Source of the DNA: JAANXG01 sp963731035
GTDB taxonomy: Bacteria; Pseudomonadota; Gammaproteobacteria; Arenicellales; JAANXG01
NCBI GenBank assembly: GCA_963731035.1
Contig: CAVSUY010000022.1
Coordinates: 124,001 to 188,000, forward strand
Reading direction: 5' to 3'
Length of the DNA stretch: 64,000 bases
How positions within the stretch are numbered: position 1 is the stretch's first letter; each line of letters starts with the position of its first letter. The position numbers and the translations under genes are program-made. This document shows, in pieces, positions 26,440 to 35,325 of this stretch. The notes below the pieces were generated by a model. It was not told where the DNA came from and did not search any database. It saw nothing but the letters and a program-made list of their open reading frames with translations.

Positions 26440-28971
26440 CTAGTGCGAGACACCGATATCGGGCTCGTCGAGAAACTTCATGAGCTCCTTTTCGACCTTG
26501 TCGAGTTCCTTGTGCAGGGACCCCAGTAGATGCGCCCGGCGTTCCGGGGAACCTGTGACGCTCGCATGTCCAAGTTCACTGACGATGTCATACAGATTCT
26601 GGGCGCCGATACTCGCCACGCTGCCTTTGAACGAATGTGCCAGCCTTTTCATCTCATGAATGTCGCGCCCTTCCTCGGCGGCTTCCATCTGCCGCAGGAG
26701 GCCGGTGGCATCCTCCATGAACACGCCGACCACTTCGCGTACAAACCTCGTATCGGGGCTCAACGCCTTCAACTCCGCCAGCTTCGTCAGACTGGCGGAC
26801 TCCGGTTTCCCGCCGGTCTCGCGCACAGGCAATTCGACCCGGGCTCCGAGCCGCGCATTCACGATGCCATCCAAAGCGTCACACAGGGTGCGCGCCTGGA
26901 TCGGCTTGGTCAGAAAACCATCCGCGCCTGCTTCATCACACTCCTGACGGGCCTCGGTCGTTGCATTGGCCGTGAGCATGAGAAACGGCGTGGGCCTGTC
27001 AGGCTGAATGAACCTGTACACCTTCATAGCTTCGATGCCACCCATCACGGGCATGTTCATGTCGCAGATCACGACGTCAAATCGGCTACTGCCCTCCAAC
27101 TCTTCCAGGGCGCGCCTGCCGTTCTCGACAACCCGAACCTGGTGTCCTGCTCGTTCCAGAATCTTGCTGACGACCTTCTGATTGACGACGTTGTCCTCGG
27201 CCAACAGAATGTTCAACGGCTTCCGATCATTCGGCTGCGTGTAGTAATCCATCAGCCGGGTCACTTCCGTTTCGTCCGAGACTGGCTTCACCAGGGCGTG
27301 GTGAAGGTCGTTGAATACGAGGGTCTTGTCCAACGGGGTTTTGAATACCTGCGTGTAACCGGCCGCTTCCAAATCCGTCACGTGCTCACTCTCGGCAACC
27401 GCGAACAATCTTACATCTTGAAGGGTGTGGTCACGTTTGACACTTTCGATGAACTTCGTCGGATTCATTGGCGCCACCCGTGTATCCACGATCAAGCCAT
27501 CGAACGATTCCTGGTCCAGGGCCGCGCCTTTCAGAACCTGCAGAGCCTGACTCTCCCCGCGGACGGTTTCGAAGCTCTTCAGCCAGTGCGGCAGCCAGGC
27601 CGACAGATCTCCGGCATCCAAAACCGGGTCGGTTAGCAGCAACACCTTCTTATCCGCCAGGCCACCGGCCGACATCCCCTGCTCCACCGATGGCCGCCGA
27701 AAGTCGAGGGCGAACCAGAAGCGGCTGCCCTGGCCCACCGAACTCTGCAAGCCGATGTGCCCGCCCATCAATTCAATCAGTTGTTTGCTGATGGCGGTGC
27801 CCAGGCCTGTGCCACCGTATCGGCGGGTCGCCGAGTCATCCGCCTGGCTGAAGGTGTCGAATATCCTGTCCTGAACCTCGGTGGATATGCCTATCCCGCT
27901 GTCGATGACCTCGAACCGCACCTTGACCGACTCGTCGTTGTCGGACAGTCGAGTGACCCGCACCTCCACCCCGCCTTCTTCCGTGAACTTGATGGCATTC
28001 CCGACCAGATTTATCAGCACCTGCCTCAGGTACTGGGGGTCGGTGCGCACCACCACGGGAACATCGGCAGCGATGTCGACCCTCATGTAGAGTTCCTTTT
28101 CGGTGGCCTGCGGCTTGAGCATCTTGACCGTGCTCTGAACCAGCATCGGGAGATCGCATTCGGATTCCTTGATCTTGAGTTTACCGACCTCGATCTTGGA
28201 AATATCCAGGATGTCATTGACCAACGCCAGTAAGGCGTTGGCCGACGCGTGGATGGTCTCGGCGTAATCCCGTTGTTCCCGGCCCAGTTTCGTACTGATC
28301 AGCAGGTCGGTCATACCAATTACGCCGTTTAAAGGCGTGCGCAACTCGTGGCTCATGTTGGCGAGAAAGCTGGTCTTCGCCCGGTTGGCGCTTTCCGCCC
28401 TCGCGATCGCCTCGTTCAACCGCATTATCAGCCTGGACACGTAGGCCGGGAGTATGATCAGGCTTATCATGACGGCCCACAACAGCGGGGCGTGGGCACG
28501 CCAATAATCGCTCTGCAGGCCAACGACGCCGAACCCCACAACGCTCAACACCATTGAAAGGTACAGATACCTTGGACCGTATCGAAAGCCGTTGCCGAAA
28601 GTGACCCAAAGAAGTACGACGAACAATGGTACGCCGACGGCGTCGAACTGATACATCAAGTACAACGTGAAAGACAGATCGGAAACAAGACCGACCGTGC
28701 GGCGAATCTCGGAAACCTGCGGATAAACGATGATGGCGGTCCAGATCGCCACACACACGATATTGAGTACCGCGAGCGCGATGACGACGGACGAGAAATC
28801 CAGCGAGAAATATCCCGATACGCCACTGACGACGAAGTACATGTTGACTATCGCCGCGATGACGAGCCTTATCGTGGCCTGCTCGAATTCCGAATCGGGG
28901 CGCTTCGCCACGCGGGCCCGAATCATCGATACGAGGTTCCAGGTACGAGAGTTGTCCGAGCCGTCGGTCAT
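26440..28971 (-). CDS. rpfC: RpfC-like hybrid sensor histidine kinase (DSF receptor candidate)
   Basis: 843 residues. About five N-terminal membrane segments (residues 35-185) with short loops, as in Xanthomonas RpfC, are followed by HisKA ('FLANMSHELRTPLNGVIGMT', His about 208), HATPase ('NLVGNAIKFTEEGG', 'DSGIGIS', 'GGTGLGTAIS'), and a degenerate receiver-like segment. An intact receiver ('ILLAEDNVVNQKVV', phospho-Asp in 'VVICDMNMPVMGG') and a C-terminal HPT domain ('KRLAHSFKGSVASIG') complete it. RpfC senses DSF-type cis-2-unsaturated fatty acids and also restrains RpfF. The start is 23 bp after the ketoacyl synthase stop, with GAGAG upstream. An alternative TTG nine codons earlier is possible. 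Confidence 0.88.
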   Translation of the reverse strand: MTDGSDNSRTWNLVSMIRARVAKRPDSEFEQATIRLVIAAIVNMYFVVSGVSGYFSLDFSSVVIALAVLNIVCVAIWTAIIVYPQVSEIRRTVGLVSDLSFTLYLMYQFDAVGVPLFVVLLWVTFGNGFRYGPRYLYLSMVLSVVGFGVVGLQSDYWRAHAPLLWAVMISLIILPAYVSRLIMRLNEAIARAESANRAKTSFLANMSHELRTPLNGVIGMTDLLISTKLGREQRDYAETIHASANALLALVNDILDISKIEVGKLKIKESECDLPMLVQSTVKMLKPQATEKELYMRVDIAADVPVVVRTDPQYLRQVLINLVGNAIKFTEEGGVEVRVTRLSDNDESVKVRFEVIDSGIGISTEVQDRIFDTFSQADDSATRRYGGTGLGTAISKQLIELMGGHIGLQSSVGQGSRFWFALDFRRPSVEQGMSAGGLADKKVLLLTDPVLDAGDLSAWLPHWLKSFETVRGESQALQVLKGAALDQESFDGLIVDTRVAPMNPTKFIESVKRDHTLQDVRLFAVAESEHVTDLEAAGYTQVFKTPLDKTLVFNDLHHALVKPVSDETEVTRLMDYYTQPNDRKPLNILLAEDNVVNQKVVSKILERAGHQVRVVENGRRALEELEGSSRFDVVICDMNMPVMGGIEAMKVYRFIQPDRPTPFLMLTANATTEARQECDEAGADGFLTKPIQARTLCDALDGIVNARLGARVELPVRETGGKPESASLTKLAELKALSPDTRFVREVVGVFMEDATGLLRQMEAAEEGRDIHEMKRLAHSFKGSVASIGAQNLYDIVSELGHASVTGSPERRAHLLGSLHKELDKVEKELMKFLDEPDIGVSH

Positions 28972-28994
28972 GGAGCTCTCAGGTTCCGGCACGG

Positions 28995-30342
28995 TCAAAA
29001 ACGATTCATCACGAGGGCAGCGTTGTGACCCCCGAATGCGAACGACTGCGAAAGCCCGCCGGTGAGCGGCCAGTCTCCCGCCTCCGTGACGAAATTGAGG
29101 TCGGCTATCGGGTCCTTCAGGTTCCGGCTCGGATGAGTAGTCTGATGATGGAGGCTCAGCGCAAGCACCGCCGCCTCAACGGCCCCGCTCGCGCCGATGG
29201 TGTGTCCAATAAGTGACTTGGTGGCGTTGATCAGCGGTCTTTCTGCCGAAGACCCTGGCAAGAACGTCAGCCTCGAGTTCATCGTTGATCAACGTTCCTG
29301 TACCGTGCGCATTGACGTAGTCGATGTCGTCAACCGCAAGCCCTGCATCCTCAATCGAAGCCCGGATCATCTGTTCGATCTGCTCGCCCCCGGGGGCCAT
29401 GGCCATCATGTTGTACGCGTCAAACGACTCGGCATATCCCGCCACCTCGGCGATAACCGGCGCCTGTCTTTCGACCGCCTCCTCCAACGGCTCCAGCGTA
29501 AGTATAGCCGATGCCCCCTGGCTGAAGAGAAAGCCGGATCTTCTCCTGTCAAACGGTCGATTGGCGCTGTCGGGATCGTCACAGTCCCGCACCAGCGTTC
29601 CCGCCACGTCGAAAGCCAGGAACAGGTAGCCGTGGTGGTCATAGAAATATTCGGAGCCGCCCGCCACGGCGGTATCCACTTCGCCATCCCTGACGGCGCG
29701 AAAAGCCTCCCCGATCGCCGTGGTGCCGGACGCGCAGGCCTGGCAGTATGTATGATTCGGACCCCGCAAAGAGAAGTGTATCCCCAGCGCGGCGGCCACG
29801 GTGTTGGGCATGTACATGGAGGCCATGAAGGGACTGATCCGCCGCGGATGGTGCAACTGGCTTGCCATCGAACTCATTGCCCCGCGCTGCTCCGCGTTGA
29901 GGTCGTCATCGTGCGCAAGTGCCTCCAGGCGTTTTTTGATCCGGGAGGAAACGGGATGCAGATGATCCTCCAGAAAAGTGTGTGCGCCGCCGATCCCCGT
30001 GCCTATATAGACACCGGTGCCAGAATCGGCGAAAGCAGATCCCGCATCGCCATCACCCCGCGACCACCCGGCGTTGCTTATCGCTTCCTCTGCCGCCAGT
30101 ATGGCGTTCAAGGCCACCGGGTCGTGCTGCATACCCTGGGCACGCGTGATGCCGCGTGCACTGTAGTCTATGGACGGCAAGGGCGACCAGAGCGTTGACT
30201 TGAAATCGGAGTACTCCCTCCAGTGGGGCGGTATCTCTTCAACCACCGACCTGCCTTCCAGACAATTTCGCCAGAACTCCTGGACAGACGTCCCGATGGA
30301 ACTGACGATCCCGATGCCGGTGACCGCCACGCGCCGTTTCAT
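28995..30342 (-). pseudogene. Beta-ketoacyl-ACP synthase of the DSF island, frameshifted
   Basis: Joined across one break, this is a full KAS I/II-type condensing enzyme of about 448 residues. The active-site Cys is in 'YCQACASGTTAIGEA', and the two His are in 'YVNAHGTGTLIND' and 'KSLIGHTIGASGAVEA'. An extra stretch of about 60 residues before the Cys ('RRISPFMASMYMPNTVAAAL') differs from FabF/FabB. The break, one extra base at about 29,235-29,250, separates 'VLARVFG' from 'ERPLINATKS'. All catalytic residues survive. It starts 3 bp after the ACP stop (TAA TAC ATG), so the two are coupled. Such an enzyme extends acyl chains on ACP. It would be inactive if the frameshift is real. Confidence 0.82.
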
Positions 30343-30345
30343 GTA

Positions 30346-30597
30346 TTAGTCCTTTGCGGTATCCAGTCTCGTTCCAATGAACTCTATAACGCCCCGAATG
30401 GTGTCGATGTGCTCGACCTTCTCCTGAGCGATGTCGCGCTGAAACTCGTCCTCGAGAGCTATGAACAACGTCATTCGCTCCAGAGAAGACAGGGACAGAT
30501 CCTCGCGGAAGGACGCGTCGATCAAGTCATCCCGCTGCTCGAGCGTAAGAACCTCGTGAACAACTTTCATCACCTGTTGCTCTAGATCTGGCTGCAT
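30346..30597 (-). CDS. Dedicated acyl carrier protein of the DSF island
   Basis: 83 residues, acidic, with the four-helix ACP pattern. It starts 'MQPDLEQQVMKVVHEVLTL' and has the phosphopantetheine region 'FREDLSLSSLERMTLFIAL', where Ser in LSSLE replaces the canonical DSL. 'DEFQRDIAQEKVEHIDTIRG' is the typical third/fourth helix. It would carry acyl intermediates for the ketoacyl synthase encoded 3 bp downstream. AAGGAAG upstream acts as ribosome-binding site. It is not the FAS acpP, which normally sits beside fabF/fabD. First gene of the minus-strand operon, divergent from rpfF. Confidence 0.82.
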   Translation of the reverse strand: MQPDLEQQVMKVVHEVLTLEQRDDLIDASFREDLSLSSLERMTLFIALEDEFQRDIAQEKVEHIDTIRGVIEFIGTRLDTAKD

Positions 30598-30771
30598 CTT
30601 CGTCTTCCTTTGGGGTATCTGAAACCGTTCGGGGGGCTCGGAAGCATACACTATCGACAGCCGCCTCCGCACCCCGGCATGGCCGGGTTCTGGCCCCGCC
30701 GTGCTCAAAATGTAGTACCCGGCGCCTCAACGATACATTTCATCGGTGAATTCTGGAATTTCGCAAGCTCC

Positions 30772-30800
30772 TTGTACATTCTAAATACTCCACATACTTT
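30772..30800 (+). promoter_or_regulatory. Candidate promoter of the DSF synthase gene
   Basis: TTGTAC (30772-30777), 17 nt, TACTTT (30795-30800). The start would fall about 17 nt before the ATG, close to the AAGGAG ribosome-binding site. The 226-bp divergent spacer presumably also holds the promoter of the ACP operon. Confidence 0.4.
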
Positions 30801-30823
30801 AGTTGCCAAGGAGAAGATCTGCC

Positions 30824-31735
30824 ATGCAGAACATCGCCATTGAAGCTCCAGCGCCGCTGGTTCGGACCTTTGCCAACGCGTCCGTCGTGCCGGTTCCAAG
30901 GGTTCGTGAATCCGACCCTCTCGGGTCGCATGACGATCCCGCGCTCAGCACCCGCTGGATCTACCTGAAGGCCGACGCGCCGGTCAAAATCACCGAAGAA
31001 GTCCTAAGCTCGTTCCGTGACAAACGGATGGCTTTGAAGTCGCAGATCAAACGGGATCTGGCGGCCGGAAGGGATCCGCGACTGCGTTTCATGGTATTCG
31101 CCTCGGAGCGACCCGGAATATTCAGCCTAGGCGGCGACTTGAAGTTCTTCAAGGACCGGATAGCAGCCGGGGACCGGGAAGGTTTGAAGAACTACGCCAA
31201 AGAGTGCATCAACATGGTCCACGATACGGTGACGGGGTTCGGATTGCCGCTCACGACGATAGCGCTGGTTCGCGGCACGGCTCAGGGAGGAGGTTTCGAA
31301 GGGGCGCTGGCGCATAACGTTCTGGTTGCCGAAAGGCAATCGCAAATGGGATTGCCGGAAATCATGTTCAATCTCTTTCCCGGCATGGGGGCGTATCAGT
31401 TGCTCTGCCGGCGCCTGCCGCCGGCCAAAGCCGAGCAATTGATACTGAGTGGGAAGACGTACTCCGCCGAGGAGCTTTACGAGATGGGTGTCGTGGATAT
31501 CCTGGCGAATGAAGGAGAGGGAGAAGAGGCAGTCTGGGAATATATTCGCAAGGCGCACTCGACAAGAAATGGCCGCGACGCGTTGAGGCGCGTCATTCAG
31601 GAAACCGACTCTGTCAAATACGAAGATCTCGCAAAGAGCATCGATGTGTGGGTGGAGGCGGCGTTCAATCTTGAGGAATCAGACCTCAAGACAATGGACT
31701 TCCTGCTCAGGGCGCAACAGCGCATAGGCTACTGA
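30824..31735 (+). CDS. rpfF: RpfF-like DSF synthase (crotonase superfamily)
   Basis: 303 residues, slightly longer than Xanthomonas RpfF (289). The crotonase core includes the oxyanion-hole start 'GIFSLGGDLKFF' (about 99-110). The two catalytic acids of RpfF are present as Glu159 ('GTAQGGGFEGALAHN') and Glu179 ('MGLPEIMFNLFPGMGAYQLL'), with the same 20-residue spacing as Glu141/Glu161 of RpfF. RpfF dehydrates 3-hydroxyacyl-ACP to the cis-2-enoyl form and then hydrolyses the thioester, releasing a diffusible signal factor. AAGGAG precedes the ATG. Divergent from ACP-KAS-rpfC; convergent with a radical SAM gene. Confidence 0.9.
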   Translation: MQNIAIEAPAPLVRTFANASVVPVPRVRESDPLGSHDDPALSTRWIYLKADAPVKITEEVLSSFRDKRMALKSQIKRDLAAGRDPRLRFMVFASERPGIFSLGGDLKFFKDRIAAGDREGLKNYAKECINMVHDTVTGFGLPLTTIALVRGTAQGGGFEGALAHNVLVAERQSQMGLPEIMFNLFPGMGAYQLLCRRLPPAKAEQLILSGKTYSAEELYEMGVVDILANEGEGEEAVWEYIRKAHSTRNGRDALRRVIQETDSVKYEDLAKSIDVWVEAAFNLEESDLKTMDFLLRAQQRIGY

Positions 31736-31741
31736 CGAGCA

Positions 31742-31806
31742 GTAGGCGGCGCAGAGGCAACGGCATGGCGCGGTTCGGCAACGCCGCGCCATGCTGCGCC
31801 GCCTAC
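31742..31806. terminator. Shared hairpin between rpfF and the radical SAM gene
   Basis: Outer arms GTAGGCGGCGCAG (31742-31754) and CTGCGCCGCCTAC (31794-31806) enclose inner arms CATGGCGCGG (31764-31773) and CCGCGCCATG (31784-31793). It overlaps the last codon of the radical SAM gene. It lacks a T-run, so it would be a bidirectional stabiliser or a weak terminator. All arms are perfect. Confidence 0.6.
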
Positions 31807-33317
31807 ACCGCAAGCTGCGCTTTGAGCTTGGCTTTTCGATTTGTCGCTTCATCCGCTTCCGAAAGCGCCAGGCTGTCCGGAAGAGGCACGAGCTCGTAGT
31901 CGTATTGTCGGATGCGATAGTCGATATATTGATCGACCGTGTCCACCGTGGTCTTTTTCAAACCGCCGGCATTCGGGTGCACCCTCTGCTTCGCGGTGAG
32001 GTAGTTGAACACGGCCAGATTTCTCTGTTCCGATGACACGTGGCCCTTGCGGATCAGGGAGGCGTAAAACCGCTCGTAGCACCAGAACAACCAATCCGCT
32101 ACCTCGTCTTTAGTCATGTGCGGATGGTTCCAGGTCAGGCATGTGGTGTCGTAGCGGTCCAGGTTGCGATCCACCAGCATGCCGTCTTTCCGATAGTCGT
32201 CGTACTGCTCCGTACCCGGTATCGGAGTGAGAATATAGAAGGAAGCGACCGGCGGTGCGATATCCCGAAGGGCCTCCAGGTGGTTCCGGATATCCTCCCC
32301 GTGCTGATTGGGAAAACCGATGATATTGGAGAAGTGCGTGGGAACGCCGAATTCCGCGCACATTTCCACAATGTGTCGATACTGCTCCGGACGATTGTGG
32401 TGTTTGTGCATGGTCTTGAGCGTCTGTCTGTCCAGGGATTCCACTCCCAGGAATATCTCGAAGCATCCTGCCTTCCCAAGCAACTCCACCAAGTCAGGCT
32501 GCTTGGCTATCTGAGTATCGCATTGACAGAAGAACCTGAGCTTGAGCTTCTCCTCGATCATGGCCTCCAGCAGCTGATGAACCTCGGGAAACTTGTTGAA
32601 GTTGTCCGACACGAAAATGATCCGTTCAACCCCCGCGGCCTCGGCTCGCCTTAGGCTTTCCATGGTGGTTTCGATACTCGGGCTGCGAACCTGCCGGCCC
32701 GAGATCTTGATTACGGAACAGAAATTGCAGCGGTACGGACAGCCGCGAACCGGATAGATTCCCAGCATGCGCGACCAGTATCTGTTCAGGTCCTCCGCGG
32801 GTGGAGGATTGATGACCGGACCATCCAGAGTCGGGGCCCATCTTCTGTCCGCGCCGTAGTAGTCCTGCAACTGTCCGTCCAGCGCGTCATCCAGAATCCG
32901 CTCCCAGATCAACTCGGCTTCCGCCAGCCCGAAACTCACGCCCCTTCCCTGCAGCATCGATGTGTCGCAGGTCATCGGGTGGGGCCCGCCTACGATGCAG
33001 TGCTCTACGCCGTGCGCACGCGCGTAAGCGGCGAGATCCAGTGCTCGATGGAATTGGTGAGATTGCACGCCGACCAGCGCCAGCAGGGTGGTGACTCCGG
33101 CCTCGGCATGCAGAAGCTGCAGATAGTCCAGATCGGTCCACACGTACTCGTCGATGGTATGCACCTCGACGGTGGCACCGCGGTGCGTCGCCGGCGTCAA
33201 GCTGGCGATGTGATAGAGAGTGGCATTCGGCAGATACCCCACCCGGAAGCGCTCCACTGCGCCATCCACGCCGTACTTACTCGGTTTGATCAGTACGACC
33301 CGCAGCCTGGCTGTCAT
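31803..33317 (-). CDS. B12-binding-domain radical SAM protein
   Basis: 504 residues. An N-terminal cobalamin-binding-like Rossmann domain ('VGVQSHQFHRALDLAAYARA', 'HCIVGGPHPMTCD', about 1-150) precedes a radical SAM core with the 4Fe-4S motif 'VRGCPYRCNFCSVIKISG' (C-x3-C-x2-C, about residues 210-217). The SAM/barrel strands follow ('IIFVSDNFNKF', 'FLGVESLD', 'NIIGFPNQHGED'), then a C-terminal helical part. Members act as methyltransferases, thiomethylases or C-C bond formers; the substrate cannot be read off. GGGAGG lies before ATG 33317. It converges on rpfF, sharing a hairpin. A link to signal tailoring is only an inference. Confidence 0.85.
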   Translation of the reverse strand: MTARLRVVLIKPSKYGVDGAVERFRVGYLPNATLYHIASLTPATHRGATVEVHTIDEYVWTDLDYLQLLHAEAGVTTLLALVGVQSHQFHRALDLAAYARAHGVEHCIVGGPHPMTCDTSMLQGRGVSFGLAEAELIWERILDDALDGQLQDYYGADRRWAPTLDGPVINPPPAEDLNRYWSRMLGIYPVRGCPYRCNFCSVIKISGRQVRSPSIETTMESLRRAEAAGVERIIFVSDNFNKFPEVHQLLEAMIEEKLKLRFFCQCDTQIAKQPDLVELLGKAGCFEIFLGVESLDRQTLKTMHKHHNRPEQYRHIVEMCAEFGVPTHFSNIIGFPNQHGEDIRNHLEALRDIAPPVASFYILTPIPGTEQYDDYRKDGMLVDRNLDRYDTTCLTWNHPHMTKDEVADWLFWCYERFYASLIRKGHVSSEQRNLAVFNYLTAKQRVHPNAGGLKKTTVDTVDQYIDYRIRQYDYELVPLPDSLALSEADEATNRKAKLKAQLAV

Positions 33318-33571
33318 TCTGGTCCCTCCCGCGCTGGCTCGGTATTGGTTATTGCCACAGGACAATACTAGCATCCGCACTGGCATGACACGACCGCCGG
33401 CATCCGCGCCGGTCGGGCTCGTGCATCATCTCCTGGGGGGCGGAGGTGGCAAACGTGCAATTGCGGCCGATATACGGTAGCTGGACCCGAACCTGCCAAG
33501 CACCTTGATCGGCGTCTATTCCTGCAGTCGGTGCCCATGCAGGGCGTGCGCGGGATGCATCTACAGGGAAA

Positions 33572-33648
33572 TGGGGTGAGCGATGGGAATCGAACCCACG
33601 ACCGCAGGAGCCACAATCCTGAGCTCTACCAACTGAGCTACGCCCACC
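33572..33648 (-). tRNA. tRNA-His (GTG)
   Basis: A 77-nt cloverleaf including the G at -1 opposite C73, the identity element of tRNA-His. Minus strand: GGTGGGCGTAGCTCAG, anticodon loop ATTGTGG (anticodon GTG), end CGCTCACCCCA. One G-T pair in the acceptor stem. Confidence 0.95.
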
Positions 33649-33795
33649 ATTTGGTCAAGGGACCCGTCAGACCCGCGCGATCCCGGCGATCCGGTGGCAG
33701 CGGTGCAACAATCGGTCCGAAATCGGACAGGCTCCTAGTATCGAATATTTGAAATGCCGTGTCGAGCGTACCGGCGCCGAGTTCCCCGAAGCGTC

Positions 33796-33872
33796 TGGCG
33801 CGCCCGACAGGACTCGAACCTGTAACCTACGGCTTAGAAGGCCGTTGCTCTATCCGATTGAGCTACGGGCGC
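33796..33872 (-). tRNA. tRNA-Arg (TCT)
   Basis: A 77-nt cloverleaf on the minus strand: GCGCCCGTAGCTCAATCGG, anticodon loop CTTCTAA (anticodon TCT), end GGGCGCGCCA with encoded CCA. Middle member of a Pro-Arg-His tRNA group. Confidence 0.96.
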
Positions 33873-33933
33873 GTCGCGACCTGTGTGCCGATCCGGCGCC
33901 GCCTTAAGCACACCCTGCGGGCAAGCCGGCGAC

Positions 33934-34010
<77 letters not shown>

Positions 34011-34181
34011 GATCTGTCGTCATTCACGGGCGGCAACGTCTGGAATCCGAGGTGCAAATTCTGGATAATCCCGTCCGTTCTTGCCGCCCTGGCAGCCGCT
34101 TTCTCCTGGCCGCGACACCGCGGCACCGGAAATCGGCCCGGGCAGGAAACACCGCTTCAACGGCCGCCGGGAACGGATGCG

Positions 34182-34211
34182 ACTATAGAGTGCCGGCTCG
34201 CCAAAAAGCAA
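34182..34211 (-). promoter_or_regulatory. Candidate promoter of the tRNA-Pro-Arg-His group
   Basis: On the minus strand TTGCTT (34206-34211), 18 nt, TATAGT (34182-34187). It lies in the 248-bp spacer divergent to folD and would give a leader of about 165 nt. Confidence 0.35.
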
Positions 34212-34258
34212 CCCGAAAAACCATCCGCAAACCAGTAACGGAGCAGCGCAGCGAAACC

Positions 34259-35116
34259 ATGAGTGCACGAATTCTCGATGGCAAAGCCATATCCAAACGC
34301 ATCATCAACGAAATCAAGGCCGAGGTGGAGGACCGCGCCGCGCGCGGCCTGCGGGCCCCCGGCCTGGGCATGATCCTGGTCGGCGAGAATCCCGCCTCCG
34401 CTGTCTACGTGCGCAACAAGGAGAAGTCCTGCCGAAAATCGGGCATCCAATCCATCATGCACCGCATCCTCGCCGAGACGACCCAGGCGGAGTTGCTGGC
34501 GCTGATCGACGAGCTGAACGAAGATCCGAAGGTGGACGGCATCCTGGTGCAGCTGCCGCTGCCCGACCAGATCGACGAGAACGCCGTGATCGAGCACATC
34601 GCCCCGGAAAAGGACGCCGACGGCTTCCATCCTTTCAGTATGGGACGCCTGGCGCTTGGGCTGCCCGGCTTCCGACCCTGCACGCCGCGCGGAATCATGA
34701 CGCTGCTGGAGGAGACCGGGATCGACATCAACGGCAAGGACGCGGTGATCGTGGGACGCTCGCATATCGTCGGCAGGCCCATGGCGCTGGAGCTGATCAG
34801 TGCCAATGCCACCATCACCGTCTGCCACAGTCGCACCAAGGACCTGGCCGGCAAGGTGGGCGCGGCCGACATCGTGGTGGCGGCAGTGGGACGGCCGCAG
34901 TTCATCCGCGGGGAATGGATCAAGCCCGGGGCGGTGGTGATCGACGTCGGCATCAACCGCCTGGACGACGGGTCTCTGGTGGGCGATGTCGACTACGAGC
35001 CCGCCGCCGAGCGGGCCTCGTGGATCACGCCGGTACCGGGCGGGGTCGGTCCGATGACCGTAGCATCCCTGCTGCAGAACACCCTCGACAGCGCCCGGAT
35101 GCGGGACGGGGCTTGA
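34259..35116 (+). CDS. folD: Bifunctional methylene-THF dehydrogenase/methenyl-THF cyclohydrolase
   Basis: 285 residues, standard FolD length. The catalytic region is 'YVRNKEKSCRKSGI' (Tyr and Lys of the active site, about 51-60), followed by 'DGILVQLPLPDQID', 'EKDADGFHPF', the NADP-binding 'AVIVGRSHIVGRPMALEL' (about 165-180) and 'ITPVPGGVGPMTVASLL' near the end. It interconverts one-carbon forms of tetrahydrofolate in the cytoplasm. The ATG giving 'MSARILDGKAISKRI' matches the family; the upstream frame crosses the tRNA-Pro region. Confidence 0.96.
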   Translation: MSARILDGKAISKRIINEIKAEVEDRAARGLRAPGLGMILVGENPASAVYVRNKEKSCRKSGIQSIMHRILAETTQAELLALIDELNEDPKVDGILVQLPLPDQIDENAVIEHIAPEKDADGFHPFSMGRLALGLPGFRPCTPRGIMTLLEETGIDINGKDAVIVGRSHIVGRPMALELISANATITVCHSRTKDLAGKVGAADIVVAAVGRPQFIRGEWIKPGAVVIDVGINRLDDGSLVGDVDYEPAAERASWITPVPGGVGPMTVASLLQNTLDSARMRDGA

Positions 35117-35325
35117 AATCGGCGACCTTGCCGCCATTTTTTGATGAATCTCCCTCTCTCAAGCTTGCGGGGAGGGTTGATTCGGCGGGGATGTTCGCCC
35201 ATCAGACGAATCCCCGCCCCGATCCCGAGAACAGATAAAACACGGCGAGCTGCGGTTCGCTTCACGGTTCCCCAATGGGAGAAGGATTGCTTGTTGAATA
35301 CCGGGCCAGAACATAGAGAGCAACC

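Noticed and set aside
31742..31806. Small RNA gene.
   Set aside because: The nested hairpin is perfect but lies between two convergent genes and overlaps a stop codon. There is no promoter, so it is better read as a transcript end.
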